Notes: generated from the letters alone by a model not told the origin. Positions 1-9,603 are shown, numbered from the stretch's first letter. The stretch: 64,000 bases of DNA from Cupriavidus basilensis OR16 (GCF_000243095.1 NZ_AHJE01000044.1:1-64000); one strand, 5' to 3'. Made by a program: numbers and translations.

Positions 1-1360
1 GCAGCGCGCCGCCGCCGGTCAGCGGCCACGGGCCGACTCCGTCGGGCCGGGCCGGCGCAAGCGCCGCATCGACAATACGCATGTTGTTGGAGCGATCCGA
101 GCGCACCAGCGAAAGCTGCTGCATCCGGTTGCGCAACGTCATGTACATGTCCTCGGCCACCTTCACGTCGCGCGTGAGCGCCACAGACTCGCGCTCTGTC
201 TCCGACAGGTTCTGCATGCGCGAATCCATATCGCGGCGCACCTTGCTGAGCTCCTGGATCTGGGTGTCGACCGTGCGCACCTCATTGCTGTCCGTGGTGA
301 AGCGTTGCAGCAGGCGGGTGCGCTCCAGCCGCAGCGCGGCGATCTGGCGCTGGTAGTCCATGCTGCCGTTCAGGTACGACTGCGCGTCCTGGGTTGGCGC
401 CATGGTGCCGCTGCGGGTGCGGTAGCGGGTGAGCGCGGCCTCCGCACGCTCCAGCTCGCCCTGCACGCGCTCCAGCTCGCCCTGCACGCGCGGCAGCTCG
501 CCGGTGACAAAGGCAAGGCTGCCGGCCGCATCGTCGCGGCGCTGGGTGGTCTGGCTGTCGATATACGCTTGCGCCACGCCATTGACCAGCGCGGCGGCCA
601 GCTTGCGATCCGGGTAGCGCCAGGAGATGCGCACCGTGCCGGCGTCGCGCGTGTGCTCGTCCACTACCAGCTCGCGCGAGATGGCATCCACGGTGGAAAG
701 CGAATCATGGCGGATCAGTTCAAAGCGCGTGCCGGGCTGCGCATCGAGCTTGGCCACCTGCAACTCCACATCGTTGCCCGCGGCCGGCTCGCCCGCCACG
801 CCCTCGAACAGCAGCGCATTGCCGACATACAGGCGATAGTGGCCCTGCGGCTGGACTTCCAGCATCAACGGCACGTTGAGCAGGCGCTCGGGCACCGCCA
901 GGCTGTCGATCTGGATGCGCTCGCCGCCCCAGGCGTAGCCCAGGCTCTCCGGCCAAGGCGCCATGGCCTGCCCGGGCTCGGCAAAACGCGCCACCAGCGC
1001 ACCCACCAGCGGTGCGCGCAACGGCACCGCCGAGACATCCAGGTGCAGCCGTTCCACCACGGGCCCCACCACCGCGCGGCTGGTCAGCATGCCGGTATCG
1101 AACGGCACCATGGGGCCACCCTGCGCCCCGCCGCGCGCGGCGGCATTCTGCCCGCCATCGCGTGGCTCCACCTGCACCAGCGCCTCGACGCGATAGCGCT
1201 GCGGCATGGACAGCGCAATCAGCGCACCGATGGCGCCACCGGCAAACGTCAGCGCAACGATCCAGCCGAGGTGATCGACAAGCACGCGCGAGCCGCGCGC
1301 GCGCGGCGGCGCCGGCTCATTTGCAGCCGGTGACGCGCCGGCAAAGAACAACCTGTTCAC
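1..1360 (-). CDS. Wzz/GumC-like polysaccharide chain-length determinant (3' end outside window)
   Basis: Inner-membrane polysaccharide co-polymerase of the Wzz/GumC type, expected to control chain length or export of an exopolysaccharide. The frame opens with GTG at 1360, preceded by GGGAGA, and stays open to the window edge (about 453 residues visible). A first membrane segment (about residues 34-52, around LGWIVALTFAGGAIGALIAL) is followed by the short Wzz-type motif MPQRYRVEALVQV and a long periplasmic part with coiled-coil character (about 270-420). The heptad-like unit VQGELER occurs twice in tandem. Because the 3' end is missing, it cannot be seen whether a tyrosine autokinase domain follows. 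It reads in the same direction as the WcaJ-like gene at 8.2-9.6 kb, which suggests one polysaccharide locus. Family level is fairly sure; the exact polymer is unknown. Confidence 0.8.
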   Translation of the reverse strand, partial: MNRLFFAGASPAANEPAPPRARGSRVLVDHLGWIVALTFAGGAIGALIALSMPQRYRVEALVQVEPRDGGQNAAARGGAQGGPMVPFDTGMLTSRAVVGPVVERLHLDVSAVPLRAPLVGALVARFAEPGQAMAPWPESLGYAWGGERIQIDSLAVPERLLNVPLMLEVQPQGHYRLYVGNALLFEGVAGEPAAGNDVELQVAKLDAQPGTRFELIRHDSLSTVDAISRELVVDEHTRDAGTVRISWRYPDRKLAAALVNGVAQAYIDSQTTQRRDDAAGSLAFVTGELPRVQGELERVQGELERAEAALTRYRTRSGTMAPTQDAQSYLNGSMDYQRQIAALRLERTRLLQRFTTDSNEVRTVDTQIQELSKVRRDMDSRMQNLSETERESVALTRDVKVAEDMYMTLRNRMQQLSLVRSDRSNNMRIVDAALAPARPDGVGPWPLTGGGAL

Positions 1361-1392
1361 GGCAATCTCCCTGACCCAACCCCACTCCCGCC

Positions 1393-2115
1393 TCAAGCAC
1401 TGGCAAGCGCCGGCAGCAAACGATCGAACTCGCGCTTGACGAGCTTGTAGCACTCGCAGGAATGCGCCTCCAGCCCATGGCGGTCGAGCACCGTGATGTG
1501 CCCGCGGCTATGCTGGATCAAGCCCAGGTCCTCCAGCTTGCCCGCGGCTTCCGTCACGCCTTCGCGACGCACGCCAAGCATGTTGGCGATGACCTGCTGG
1601 GTGATCACCAGCTCGTTGGACGCCATGCGATCGAGGGCCAGCAGCAGCCAGCGGCAAAGCTGCTTGTTGAGCGAGTGGTGACGATTGCACACGGCGGTCT
1701 GTGCAATCTGGGTGAGCACGGCCTGCACATAGAGCAAGGTGACGCGCTGGATCGCCGGGGAGTGCATGAATTCCTGCTTGAGCGTGGCGGCCGAGAGGCG
1801 GTAGGCAAAGCCTGGCGTGCGTACCTCGACGCGGCAGGGCATGGTATCGCCACCGGTCAGCACAGGGATGCCGACAAGGCCTTCATTGCCGATGGCGGCG
1901 ATCTCCACGGTGGCGCCGTCCTCCAGCAACGACAGCATCGAAACGATGGCCGTCGTGGGGAAATAGACATGGTGAATGCGCTGGCCGGAATCGGTCAGCA
2001 ACTGCCCTGCGCGCATGCGCACCAGCTCAAGATGCGACGACAGTGATTCCCAATCCTTGCGCGGCAAGACCCCAAGGACATGATTGACGTGCAGATCCGA
2101 ACGCTGACTGATCAT
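1393..2115 (-). CDS. Crp/Fnr family transcriptional regulator
   Basis: Cytoplasmic DNA-binding regulator of about 240 residues. The N-terminal half (about 20-145) has the cyclic-nucleotide-binding-like beta-roll, with the stretch IAAIGNEGLVGIPVLTGG. The C-terminal half (about 155-225) is a winged helix, with ITQQVIANMLGVRREGVTEA as the recognition region. No Fnr-type N-terminal cysteine cluster is seen, so it is probably not an oxygen sensor. The start MISQRSD is chosen because GGGAGCGGGAA lies just upstream; the open frame extends further to 2223. It lies 33 bp upstream of the polysaccharide gene on the same strand, so it may regulate that locus. That is inference; the ligand is unknown. Confidence 0.85.
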   Translation of the reverse strand: MISQRSDLHVNHVLGVLPRKDWESLSSHLELVRMRAGQLLTDSGQRIHHVYFPTTAIVSMLSLLEDGATVEIAAIGNEGLVGIPVLTGGDTMPCRVEVRTPGFAYRLSAATLKQEFMHSPAIQRVTLLYVQAVLTQIAQTAVCNRHHSLNKQLCRWLLLALDRMASNELVITQQVIANMLGVRREGVTEAAGKLEDLGLIQHSRGHITVLDRHGLEAHSCECYKLVKREFDRLLPALASA

Positions 2116-2392
2116 TTCCCGCTCCCCGTGACCAGCCGTACGAACACCTCGATCGAAGCTGGCCCGCCGTGATCCGGGGACCCGCGCCGACCACCTTTTC
2201 CTTGACCCTGGTTCGCACGGCATTTGTGCTTGTATTAAGTGCTATATGTGGCCCTGCCAACAGTAGCCGCACGGTTGAAACCTGATCATCCTTCGGTAGG
2301 TTGGAGAGCGCGGCCGGGCTGCGTCGCCAGCGCGCGGCAATGACAGTCAGGCGGCGCTTCGCGCTACCATCGCCCGGCGCATTTCCGCCTCT
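2116..2392. other. Intergenic region upstream of the Crp/Fnr gene
   Basis: About 280 bp between the 3' end of the glycosidase gene and the Crp/Fnr start. It should hold the promoter of the Crp/Fnr-polysaccharide unit. No convincing promoter boxes, repeat or small gene were recognised by eye. Confidence 0.4.
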
Positions 2393-5008
2393 TCAGGCGC
2401 CTGGCGCGCTATAGGCAAGCGCGCGCTGCGCATTGAGTGCGTGGACCTCCCCCATCGGGATGGGATCTGCCTGTGCAAGGCCTACACCCTGCGCTCCTGC
2501 ACGGTCTCCGCCTTTCGTGCCGTCATCGGGTAAGAGTCGCACGCGCTGCCGGCAGCCGGGCGCGAGATGGAACCAGTCATGCTCGGCGCGAAAGGCCATA
2601 TCGTCGATATGCACCCAGCGCGCAAAACGCCGCGTCGACACCGTGAGCCACCATTCGCCATCCTCGCGCGCCACGTCGACCGTCAGCTCTGGCGGCTCGA
2701 GCGCGGCCGCGCTACGGTCGGGCAGGTAGCAGGCCTGGCTCAGCAAGGCCCCGTCGCCGGGATCGACCAGCGCGGCGCGCACCACGTCATGCACGCGCGG
2801 CCCGAAACGATAAGCGTAGGTGAAATCAAAAAAGACCCCCGCCAGCGCGGCGCCGCTGATGCGCTGCGTGGAACGCGGAGCCAGGCAAACATCGCGCGCG
2901 ACATCGAGCAACGTGTTCTCGCCGTTGCGCCAGCATTGCAGTTGCAGGCGCACATTGCGCGGCGTGGCGCTCTCATTGATCAGGTGCAGGTGAATGCCAT
3001 TGAGGCCTTCATCGGTGATCAGTACCTGCAACGGCTGCCACACCTGGCGCAGCGCATGCCAGGCCGACTTGGGCCGGGCCAGCGCATCGACGATGCCCCA
3101 GCCCGCGCCGGGCAGCAGGTCCTGAAACTGCCACACCAGGCCGCCCGAGCAGGTCGAGCCAGCCCGCCGCCATTCGCTGAAGACGTCGGTCATCAGCTCC
3201 GCCACCACGGCGCGGGACAACGCCAGGTAACGCGCCGTGTCCTCGTAGCGCAGGCGCGGCGGGTCCACCCTGAACAATTCGCGCAGATAGAAGTCGCGCA
3301 CGTCCTCGAAGTCCCAGCCGCTGCCGGCATCGCGCGGCACGCGGGCCTTCCAGCGCGGGTCATGCACGGGCGGCACCGCGAGCGCATCGGACATGGTGCG
3401 CGCGCATGGCACATTGGAAAACGCCAGGCACTCCGAGGTGAACCGCACATTGGCGCGGCGCGCGTCGTCAAGCCGGCGCTGGTAGGCGCCCACGCCGTAG
3501 TAGTGCGTCACGCCACTGTCGGCCTGGAAGGGCCATGCACCGCCGGACGGCGAGTTGCGCACGTAAACCGCGTCGGGATGCCAGGCCGCCACGCACGCCG
3601 GAATGATTTCGTCGAACAAGGGCTGGCGCCAGGTGGCTGCGGGCGTGCCCATCATCGCGGCCTGCTGCTCGGCCTCGCTGCCGCCGCACAGTACGGCCAC
3701 GCTGGGATGATGGCGATGCGCCGCCAGCCATTCGCTGACCTCGCGCGCCGCCTGCGCCATCAGCGGCCGTGCGGCCTCGGCATTGCCCGAGTAGTCGAAA
3801 TTGGCAAACATGAAATCCTGCCAGACCAGCAAGCCGAGCGCGTCGCATGCGTCGAAGAAGGCCTCGCCCTGGTAGCAGGTGACGCCACTCACGCGCACCA
3901 TGTTCATGCCCGCTCCGTGCGCCAGCGCAAGCCACTGTTCCACTTCGGCGGGCGCATCGGCGTGGCCGGCAAGGTCGTGGCTGGTCCAGCAAGCCCCGCG
4001 GCAAAAGATGCGCTCGCCATTGACACGCAGCGCGAAGCCCTGGGCGTCCTCTTCGCCGTCCGCCAGGCAGTCGGTGCTGCCATGGTCGATCTCGATGCGG
4101 CGAAAGCCAACCTGCCCGCACGCGATGCGCTCTTCGCCGAGCCGCAGGTGCACCGCATAGCGCTCGGGCGTGCCATGCGTGTGCGGCCACCACAAACGCG
4201 GCTCTGGCACGGGCAGCTCGCCCTCGTAGACGATGCCGCCAGCGCCGGCGTCCACCGCCTTCATGGGTACCTCACGGCCATCAGCGCACAGCATCATCGT
4301 CATCGCTGGCGGCAGCGTTGCCACGTCGCACAGGCGCAGCCGGATGACGCCGCCCTGCGCCGCATCCGCGGCCAGGCTTGCCTGCAGAACCAGGCGCGCC
4401 GTCAGCAGCGGGCTCGCGTCGGTAGCAAGCGGTAGCAGGTCGATGCCGCGCCAGGGCCCGATCGTATGCACGCTGGGGCACCAGCCGGGCATGTGGCCGA
4501 GCAGCGTGGTGCGGACCAGGCGCATGGTGGACGGCGTGATCATGCGCGGCTTCCAGCGCACCGGGCCGCGCTGCGTGCGCAGCCAGCGGTGCAGCGAGCG
4601 AAAGCACAAGCACAGCACGTGCTCGCCGTCGAGATGAAGCTCGGCCTCGAACGCCGTAAACATGTTCTGCGCCTCAAGCACGCGCACCTCGTCCAGCCAG
4701 ACCTCGGCCACGGTGGCCAGGCCGTGCAGGCGCAGGCGGTACGCGCCCGCGCCGGACACCGTCGCGCGGTACCAGTAGTCGTGATCGTGCAGCGGCCGCG
4801 GTGCCTGCGCCTGCCATTGCCCCGCAGCCTGGAGCGCCTGCGCCACCGTCCCGGGCACCTGGGCCGGCAGCCACGGGCCGCGCCCGGCCAGCGCCGCGGG
4901 CGCTGCCACGGCGCCGGCGGGCGTCTCAAGCAAGGTCCAGCCACCGGCGAGCGGCTGCCGGTGCACGGGTCGCCCGGGGACGGGCGTCAAGACGAGCGGC
5001 GCGCGCAT
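2393..5008 (-). CDS. Glycoside hydrolase family 2 protein, beta-mannosidase-like
   Basis: About 871 residues, the size of bacterial beta-mannosidases of family GH2. In order: an N-terminal jelly-roll sugar-binding part (about 20-200, with DYWYRATV and VAEVWLDEV), immunoglobulin-like part (200-300), and a TIM-barrel catalytic part (about 310-620) with NMVRVSGVTCYQGEAFFDACD. The likely acid/base glutamate is in VLCGGSEAEQ and the likely nucleophile in RFTSECLAF. The usual family sequence at the acid/base is N-E; here it is S-E. No signal peptide is evident, so the enzyme is probably cytoplasmic. It is the last gene of a coupled cluster, starting 10 bp after the DUF1839 gene. Its link to the carrier-protein ligase is genomic only; the true substrate is unknown. 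Confidence 0.8.
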   Translation of the reverse strand: MRAPLVLTPVPGRPVHRQPLAGGWTLLETPAGAVAAPAALAGRGPWLPAQVPGTVAQALQAAGQWQAQAPRPLHDHDYWYRATVSGAGAYRLRLHGLATVAEVWLDEVRVLEAQNMFTAFEAELHLDGEHVLCLCFRSLHRWLRTQRGPVRWKPRMITPSTMRLVRTTLLGHMPGWCPSVHTIGPWRGIDLLPLATDASPLLTARLVLQASLAADAAQGGVIRLRLCDVATLPPAMTMMLCADGREVPMKAVDAGAGGIVYEGELPVPEPRLWWPHTHGTPERYAVHLRLGEERIACGQVGFRRIEIDHGSTDCLADGEEDAQGFALRVNGERIFCRGACWTSHDLAGHADAPAEVEQWLALAHGAGMNMVRVSGVTCYQGEAFFDACDALGLLVWQDFMFANFDYSGNAEAARPLMAQAAREVSEWLAAHRHHPSVAVLCGGSEAEQQAAMMGTPAATWRQPLFDEIIPACVAAWHPDAVYVRNSPSGGAWPFQADSGVTHYYGVGAYQRRLDDARRANVRFTSECLAFSNVPCARTMSDALAVPPVHDPRWKARVPRDAGSGWDFEDVRDFYLRELFRVDPPRLRYEDTARYLALSRAVVAELMTDVFSEWRRAGSTCSGGLVWQFQDLLPGAGWGIVDALARPKSAWHALRQVWQPLQVLITDEGLNGIHLHLINESATPRNVRLQLQCWRNGENTLLDVARDVCLAPRSTQRISGAALAGVFFDFTYAYRFGPRVHDVVRAALVDPGDGALLSQACYLPDRSAAALEPPELTVDVAREDGEWWLTVSTRRFARWVHIDDMAFRAEHDWFHLAPGCRQRVRLLPDDGTKGGDRAGAQGVGLAQADPIPMGEVHALNAQRALAYSAPGA

Positions 5009-5018
5009 GGCGGGCGCC

Positions 5019-6011
5019 TCAGTACTCGGTTTCGCCCACGTAGCTCGCCAGCGCCGGCACCGCCGCCTCGTAGGAGGCCTCGAGCTGGTCCAGGCAATCC
5101 TGGCAGCGATCTACGCGGCGGCTGATGATGGAGCGCACCAGGCGGAACTGCATCACCATGGCCTCGGACGCGAGCTTCTGGCACGCGCCCGCAATGCTCT
5201 CGGGCATCGGCTGGCCATGTTGCGCCAGCCAGCGCAGGTACTGCCCGAGCAGCTCGAAGTTGGCGCCGAGCTGGCGCAGCACGCTAAAGGCGTAGGGATG
5301 GAAGGTCTGCTCGCCACCCGCCATCAGTGCTTCCTGGTGCGCGGGAAACGCCGTGCGGAAGGCTGCGATGGGATTCTGCCGCGGACGCCGCGCCAGGTGC
5401 TTGCGCAGCAGCGCCAGCGAGGCGCGCACCAGCATCGTCCCTTCCAGTGCGGGAAAGCGGCGGCGCACCACCTCGGCGTACGGGTACAGCAGGTTCACAT
5501 CGTCCGCCAGCGCGGGCAGGCGGCGGAACAGCCCGGCATAGTCCTCGCCGGTGGCCACGTGATAGCCCTCGTTGTGGTAATAGCCCACAGACTGCGCCTC
5601 GGGCATCATGACGTCGATGCCGATGGTGGTCTTGGTATGTTCGCGGCGATACGACGTAGCCCGGTTGTCCGGCAGGTAAAAGCCATCCACCTCGAGCAGC
5701 ACCACGTGGCCACGGCAGGTCTGCCCGGCGACGCGGTCTTCCATCGATTCATACAGCGACAGCTCCTGCACCACCACGCCGTAGAGACGCTCGAGATCGT
5801 CGGGCGGGTACTTGAAGAAGGTGAACTGGTCGCCCTCGAAATCCTGCGACACGGTGAAGCCAAGCGCCGCCACCGGATCCAGCTCCCAGCCGTGCAGCAA
5901 TTCGATCCACAAGTCCACATAGCAGTTGGTCTGCGGCCAGACGGGATTGCCATTGTGCAAGGCGTGCGACACGTGCGCGCCGCGCGCCAGGGTTCGCGGG
6001 TCGACGAGCAT
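5019..6011 (-). CDS. DUF1839 family protein
   Basis: Protein of about 330 residues of the DUF1839 family, which is found beside amino acid:carrier-protein ligase genes; its biochemical role is not known to me. Recognisable stretches are NCYVDLWIELLHGWELDP, FTVSQDFEGDQFTFFKYP and GYYHNEGYHVATGEDY. No membrane segment or signal peptide is seen. The start is chosen at the ATG that overlaps the stop of the preceding ligase gene (TAATG), which implies translational coupling; the same frame is open further upstream inside the ligase gene, so a longer start is formally possible. The family's conserved aromatic and acidic residues suggest an enzyme, but no fold can be assigned by eye. Confidence 0.75.
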   Translation of the reverse strand: MLVDPRTLARGAHVSHALHNGNPVWPQTNCYVDLWIELLHGWELDPVAALGFTVSQDFEGDQFTFFKYPPDDLERLYGVVVQELSLYESMEDRVAGQTCRGHVVLLEVDGFYLPDNRATSYRREHTKTTIGIDVMMPEAQSVGYYHNEGYHVATGEDYAGLFRRLPALADDVNLLYPYAEVVRRRFPALEGTMLVRASLALLRKHLARRPRQNPIAAFRTAFPAHQEALMAGGEQTFHPYAFSVLRQLGANFELLGQYLRWLAQHGQPMPESIAGACQKLASEAMVMQFRLVRSIISRRVDRCQDCLDQLEASYEAAVPALASYVGETEY

Positions 6012-6904
6012 TACAGCCCTCCCAGCGTGGCGCGTACGTCCTTGGGCCACCGCGACAGCTCGAAGCCGTGGTGGCGCAGCAGCGCCAGCGTCAGGCGCTC
6101 GATGCCAAAGCCCACGCAGCCGGTGTGCGCCGGCTCGCCGTCGGCGGTGCGCAGCGTCCACACCTGGCCAAAATGGTCCATGTGGTAGTTGAAGCTCATG
6201 CACGCCGTGGGCGGGGCGCCTTCGTTGATCGGTATCAGCAATTCGAACTTGAGCTTCAGTTCGCGCTGGCTGTCCGCCACGATCTTGCCGCCGCGCCCGA
6301 AGAACGGGTCATTGGCCACCTCCACCTCATGCGGGAGCTCGAGCAGGGTGGCCAGCTGCTGGCCGCGCGCCATCCACTCCTGGCGAAAGGAGATGATCTG
6401 CCCGGCATTGCCCAGCCGCACGTACTCGCGCTGTCGGAACATCTGCATGCGCGCTGGATCGATCGAGGGCTCGTGGCGGAAGCAATACGACGACACATCC
6501 ACCACCAGCCCCTGCGGCGGCATCGGGCCGCGCCGCGCCAACGCCGGATAGATCGGGTAGCAAGCGGCCGGCGTGAGCACCACGCGGGTCGGCCGCTGCT
6601 CGTCGGCCCACTCTTCGCCCGCCTCCATCCGCGCCAGCAGGCGATGATGGTCGCGATCGCTGCCGCAGAAGCTGTGCACGGTGCCAGCGAGCTGCGGAAA
6701 GCTCCTCAGGTAGTCGCTCGCCTCGAAATCCTCGCGCGACATGGCGGGCGGAAAACGCATCACTTCCGCGCGCTGGTCGGCGCCGAGCGCAGTGACCGCC
6801 ACGTTCAGGCCGTCTGCGATGGCCTCGAACACCGCGCTGCGGCCATAGACGCCATCGACCCCGCTCGGCGTGACGCTGGCGCTGATGCGCCAGGGCGAGC
6901 TCAA
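6011..6904 (-). CDS. Amino acid--[acyl-carrier-protein] ligase (class II aaRS-like), N-terminus short
   Basis: Homologue of the catalytic domain of atypical seryl-tRNA synthetase that loads an amino acid onto a phosphopantetheine carrier protein rather than onto tRNA (known from Bradyrhizobium enzymes). Visible are the N-terminal GVDGVYGRS, the class II motif-2-like SSYCFRHEPS, FRQREYVRLG and the motif-3 region HTGCVGFGIERL. The Cys, Glu and Cys in these three stretches fit the zinc ligands of the family. The partner carrier protein is probably the small gene at 7814-8065. The only available start is a TTG at 6904, the residues before GVDGVYGRS do not look like a normal N-terminus, and the frame begins where the dehydrogenase gene breaks off, so the first residues may have been lost. 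Function is well supported; intactness is doubtful. Confidence 0.8.
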   Translation of the reverse strand: MSSPWRISASVTPSGVDGVYGRSAVFEAIADGLNVAVTALGADQRAEVMRFPPAMSREDFEASDYLRSFPQLAGTVHSFCGSDRDHHRLLARMEAGEEWADEQRPTRVVLTPAACYPIYPALARRGPMPPQGLVVDVSSYCFRHEPSIDPARMQMFRQREYVRLGNAGQIISFRQEWMARGQQLATLLELPHEVEVANDPFFGRGGKIVADSQRELKLKFELLIPINEGAPPTACMSFNYHMDHFGQVWTLRTADGEPAHTGCVGFGIERLTLALLRHHGFELSRWPKDVRATLGGL

Positions 6905-7817
6905 GCCGCCCTTCCATCATCTGCACCATCGCCACCGCATCGGCCACACGCGTGGCCGAGGGCGGTAGCGAGCCCGGGCGCGCACGCGCCTGGCCCTGGA
7001 AGAAGGCCTTGGCGCGCTGCACGGCGTCGCTGGCGATGCCGGTCCACAAGGCGGCCCACAGGATGTGCGACACCGGCGTCATGGTGCCGTCCGCGATCTC
7101 GCCGAACGCCACCGGCAGGATCTGCTCGCAGGCGCCGCGCGCTTCCAGGCGAAAGCCGTTGCTGCAGGTGCCGCGCATGCCAAGGGTGTCCCACGTGTTG
7201 AGGCTCTGCAGCGTGAAATCGTCCTTCAGCAGGCACACCATGACCTGGTCCGAGGGCGAGGCGTCGGCATGACGGCGCGCGGTGGCCAGGATGGCGTCGG
7301 ATTGTGCGCCGTAGGAAATCGTGGGTGCCATCTTGAGCAGGTGAAAGCGGTCGCTCTCGACATTGACGGCGCAGCCGCTGTTGCGCAGGGCGCCACCAAT
7401 CGCTTCCTCGGAGGTGGCCGAGGCAAGCAGCAATTGCTCGGCGGCGATGCGTTCAAGCAACTGCTCATGCCAGGGGCTGCCGGTGCCGTGCTCGACGATG
7501 CAGGCCACCTGGATCTGGTGCATGGCGTAGACCATGCCGGCAGAAGAGCAGGCTGCGCCCAGCACGCGGCAGATGGCCGCGACCGTGTCGAGCGAGGCGC
7601 CAGCGCCGCCATGCGCCGCAGGCACCATGGCGCTGAGCAGCTGATGCTGCCGGATAGCAGCAAACGCGTCGTGCGGGAATGCTGCGTCGCGGTCGACCTG
7701 ATCGGCATGTTTGGCCGCTTCGAGCGCGGCAAGCTGCGCCGCTGCCACCAGCTCGGCGGCGGTGGTGTGCGCGGCCATCGGGCGAGCCAGGTCCACGCTG
7801 GCAAGGGGGGGGCTCAT
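6327..7817 (-). pseudogene. Acyl-CoA dehydrogenase, C-terminal domain lost at junction with ligase gene
   Basis: FAD-dependent acyl-CoA dehydrogenase-like protein. Residues 1 to about 300 (coordinates 7817 down to about 6890) resemble the family: N-terminal helical domain with AMVPAAHGGAGASLDTVAAI, and middle beta domain with LLASATSEEAIGGALRNSG and LNTWDTLGMRGTCSNGFRLE. After QMMEGRLELAL the family sequence stops and the frame runs out of phase through the ligase gene to 6327, giving an arginine-rich tail unlike any domain. About 70-80 residues of the C-terminal helical bundle are missing. This suggests a deletion plus frameshift joining it to the ligase gene, or an assembly error. The start ATG at 7817 overlaps the stop of the carrier-protein gene (ATGA). 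In homologous clusters this enzyme is thought to act on the carrier-bound substrate, which is inference. Confidence 0.7.
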
Positions 7818-8065
7818 GCTGCCTCCTGTTGCTGTCTTAGCTGCTCGGCCGCCGCAGCCAGCGAGTTGACGCTGCGAAAGAGCTGCCGCGTCAACATGGC
7901 GTCCGGGATCTCGATACTGAGTGCATTCTCGATGGCCAGCATCACATGGACGGTGGCAAGCGATGACAATCCGGCTTCGTAAAGATCGGCGTGGTCGTCG
8001 AGCACGTCGACCGACACGTCGAGCCGCGCCACATCGGCAAGGATTTGTCGAATGGTTGCCTTCAT
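7814..8065 (-). CDS. Acyl/aminoacyl carrier protein
   Basis: Small acidic carrier protein of 83 residues. The motif EAGLSSLATVHVMLAIE (about residues 30-46) is the phosphopantetheine attachment site; the modified serine should be the one before the leucine (Ser35). The start ATG follows GAGGAGAAACAG. The stop overlaps the dehydrogenase start (ATGA). It is first in the order carrier protein, dehydrogenase, amino acid:carrier-protein ligase, DUF1839, glycosidase, so it is the probable substrate of the ligase. Known ligases of this type load glycine or alanine; which amino acid is used here cannot be read from the sequence. Confidence 0.85.
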   Translation of the reverse strand: MKATIRQILADVARLDVSVDVLDDHADLYEAGLSSLATVHVMLAIENALSIEIPDAMLTRQLFRSVNSLAAAAEQLRQQQEAA

Positions 8066-8193
8066 CTCTGTTTCTCCTCGGTGAGGATGGTCGGGTTTCA
8101 TCATTGGGCCGCAGCTGGCAGCCGGCTTCGGTGCGCTGGCCCACCAACTTCGCATGCCGGCTGGCGGCCTTGGTGTTCGGGGGCGCGAAGGGC

Positions 8194-9603
8194 TCAGAAT
8201 GCCTCGCGCGCTGTCCAGCCATGCAGCGCGGTGCGCAAGATGATGTGCAGGTCCAGGCGGAAGGACCAGTTGCGGATGTAGAAGATGTCGAACTCGATGC
8301 GCTTGCGCATCTTCTCTACCGTGTCGGTCTGGCCGCGAAAGCCGTTGATCTGCGCCCAGCCTGTGATGCCGGGCTTGACCCGGTGGCGCAGCATGTAGCG
8401 ATCGATGACTTCCTTGTAGATCTCGTTGTGCTCGATGGCGTGCGGGCGCGGGCCCACCACTGACATATCGCCACGCAGCACGTTGACGAACTGCGGCAGC
8501 TCGTCCAGGCTGGTACGGCGCAGGAAGGCACCAATGCGGGTGACGCGCGCATCGCCGCGCACGGCCTGGGTCACGCAGCCCACATCCTGGTGCTGCACCA
8601 TGGTGCGGAACTTGTAGACGTGGAACGGCCGGCCATCCATGCCCAGGCGGGCCTGACGGAACAGGACCGGGCCGGGAGAGGAGCGCTTGACCAGCACGGC
8701 GATCAGCAGCAGCAGCGGCGACAGCCCGACCAGCGCCGCTAGCGCGAAAGCACGGTCGAAGCTGCCCTTGAGCAAACCCGTGATGCCCGACTGCGGCGGG
8801 CTGTTCAGGTCGATGACCGGCAGGCCGAGGAAGTCGCTGAAGCGATGGCCGAGCAGTTCGACCGACATGATGTCGGGCACCCAGCGGATGTCGATCAGGT
8901 CGTTGCGGAAGTGGGACACCACGTCATAGAGATCGCGGCATGCAGCCATCGGCAGCGTCAGCCAGATTTCGCGCACGCCGTTGTTGCGCACGAACGTGCA
9001 GACCTGCTGCAGCGAATCCAGCCGCGTTACGCCCGCGGGCACCGGCTGCGCCGTGCCTTCGTCGTAGATACCGGCCACGTCGTAGCCCGCGCCGCGATTG
9101 TTCCGTACCCGTTGGTACATCTCGTGGCCGAGCGAGCCATAGCCCAGGATCACCACGCGCTTGGCGTTGATGCCGTGCTCACGCACGCTGCCCAGCATGC
9201 CGTAGAGCACCACCCGCGAGGCCAGCAGCATGACGGCCACGCTCAGCACCCAGCCCATCGACCAAAGCCGGGACAGCGCGGCCGACTGGTGCATCAGGTA
9301 CGCGGTGACCAGGCCCAGCAAGCAGACCGCGCCCCAAGCCGCGAGCGTGCGCACCGCCAACGCGGTCCTGCTGCGGCCGCGCCAGGAGTTGTACAGGCCA
9401 CAGGCGGGAAACACCAGCAGGGTGCTTACCGAACACAGCACGGTGATGAAGCCGTGGACCGGGGCGGCGCCGCGCAGGCCTTGCGGGAACAGCAGTGCGC
9501 CGACCGCCGCGCCGCAGGCGGCGACGATGGCCGCATCGGCAAAGCGATACAGGATTTGCAGCGCGGCCTGCCTCTCGGCAACGAATGCGCGGACCGTCGA
9601 CAT
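8194..9603 (-). CDS. Undecaprenyl-phosphate sugar-1-phosphate transferase, WcaJ-like
   Basis: Polyisoprenyl-phosphate hexose-1-phosphate transferase of 469 residues that starts assembly of an exopolysaccharide repeat unit on the lipid carrier. The N-terminal third holds four to five membrane segments. The middle contains a nucleotide-fold-like stretch ([15 protein letters not shown], about 150-170). The C-terminal sugar-transferase domain shows [46 protein letters not shown] and SVVGPRPHA, the conserved catalytic part. Length and order match the WcaJ/exopolysaccharide transferase family. It is probably part of the polysaccharide locus with the Wzz-like gene, although the carrier-protein cluster lies between them. 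The sugar (glucose or galactose) cannot be told. Confidence 0.88.
   Translation of the reverse strand: MSTVRAFVAERQAALQILYRFADAAIVAACGAAVGALLFPQGLRGAAPVHGFITVLCSVSTLLVFPACGLYNSWRGRSRTALAVRTLAAWGAVCLLGLVTAYLMHQSAALSRLWSMGWVLSVAVMLLASRVVLYGMLGSVREHGINAKRVVILGYGSLGHEMYQRVRNNRGAGYDVAGIYDEGTAQPVPAGVTRLDSLQQVCTFVRNNGVREIWLTLPMAACRDLYDVVSHFRNDLIDIRWVPDIMSVELLGHRFSDFLGLPVIDLNSPPQSGITGLLKGSFDRAFALAALVGLSPLLLLIAVLVKRSSPGPVLFRQARLGMDGRPFHVYKFRTMVQHQDVGCVTQAVRGDARVTRIGAFLRRTSLDELPQFVNVLRGDMSVVGPRPHAIEHNEIYKEVIDRYMLRHRVKPGITGWAQINGFRGQTDTVEKMRKRIEFDIFYIRNWSFRLDLHIILRTALHGWTAREAF

Noticed and set aside
305..1333. 342-residue plus-strand frame
   Set aside because: Antisense to the Wzz/GumC-like gene, which has clear protein features but runs off the window.
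2567..4435. 622-residue plus-strand frame
   Set aside because: Antisense to the GH2 gene; Arg/His/Ala/Gln-rich.
9107..9122. CGTACCCGTTGGTAC as an iteron
   Set aside because: Matches only the first ten bases and encodes a normal part of the WcaJ-like protein.
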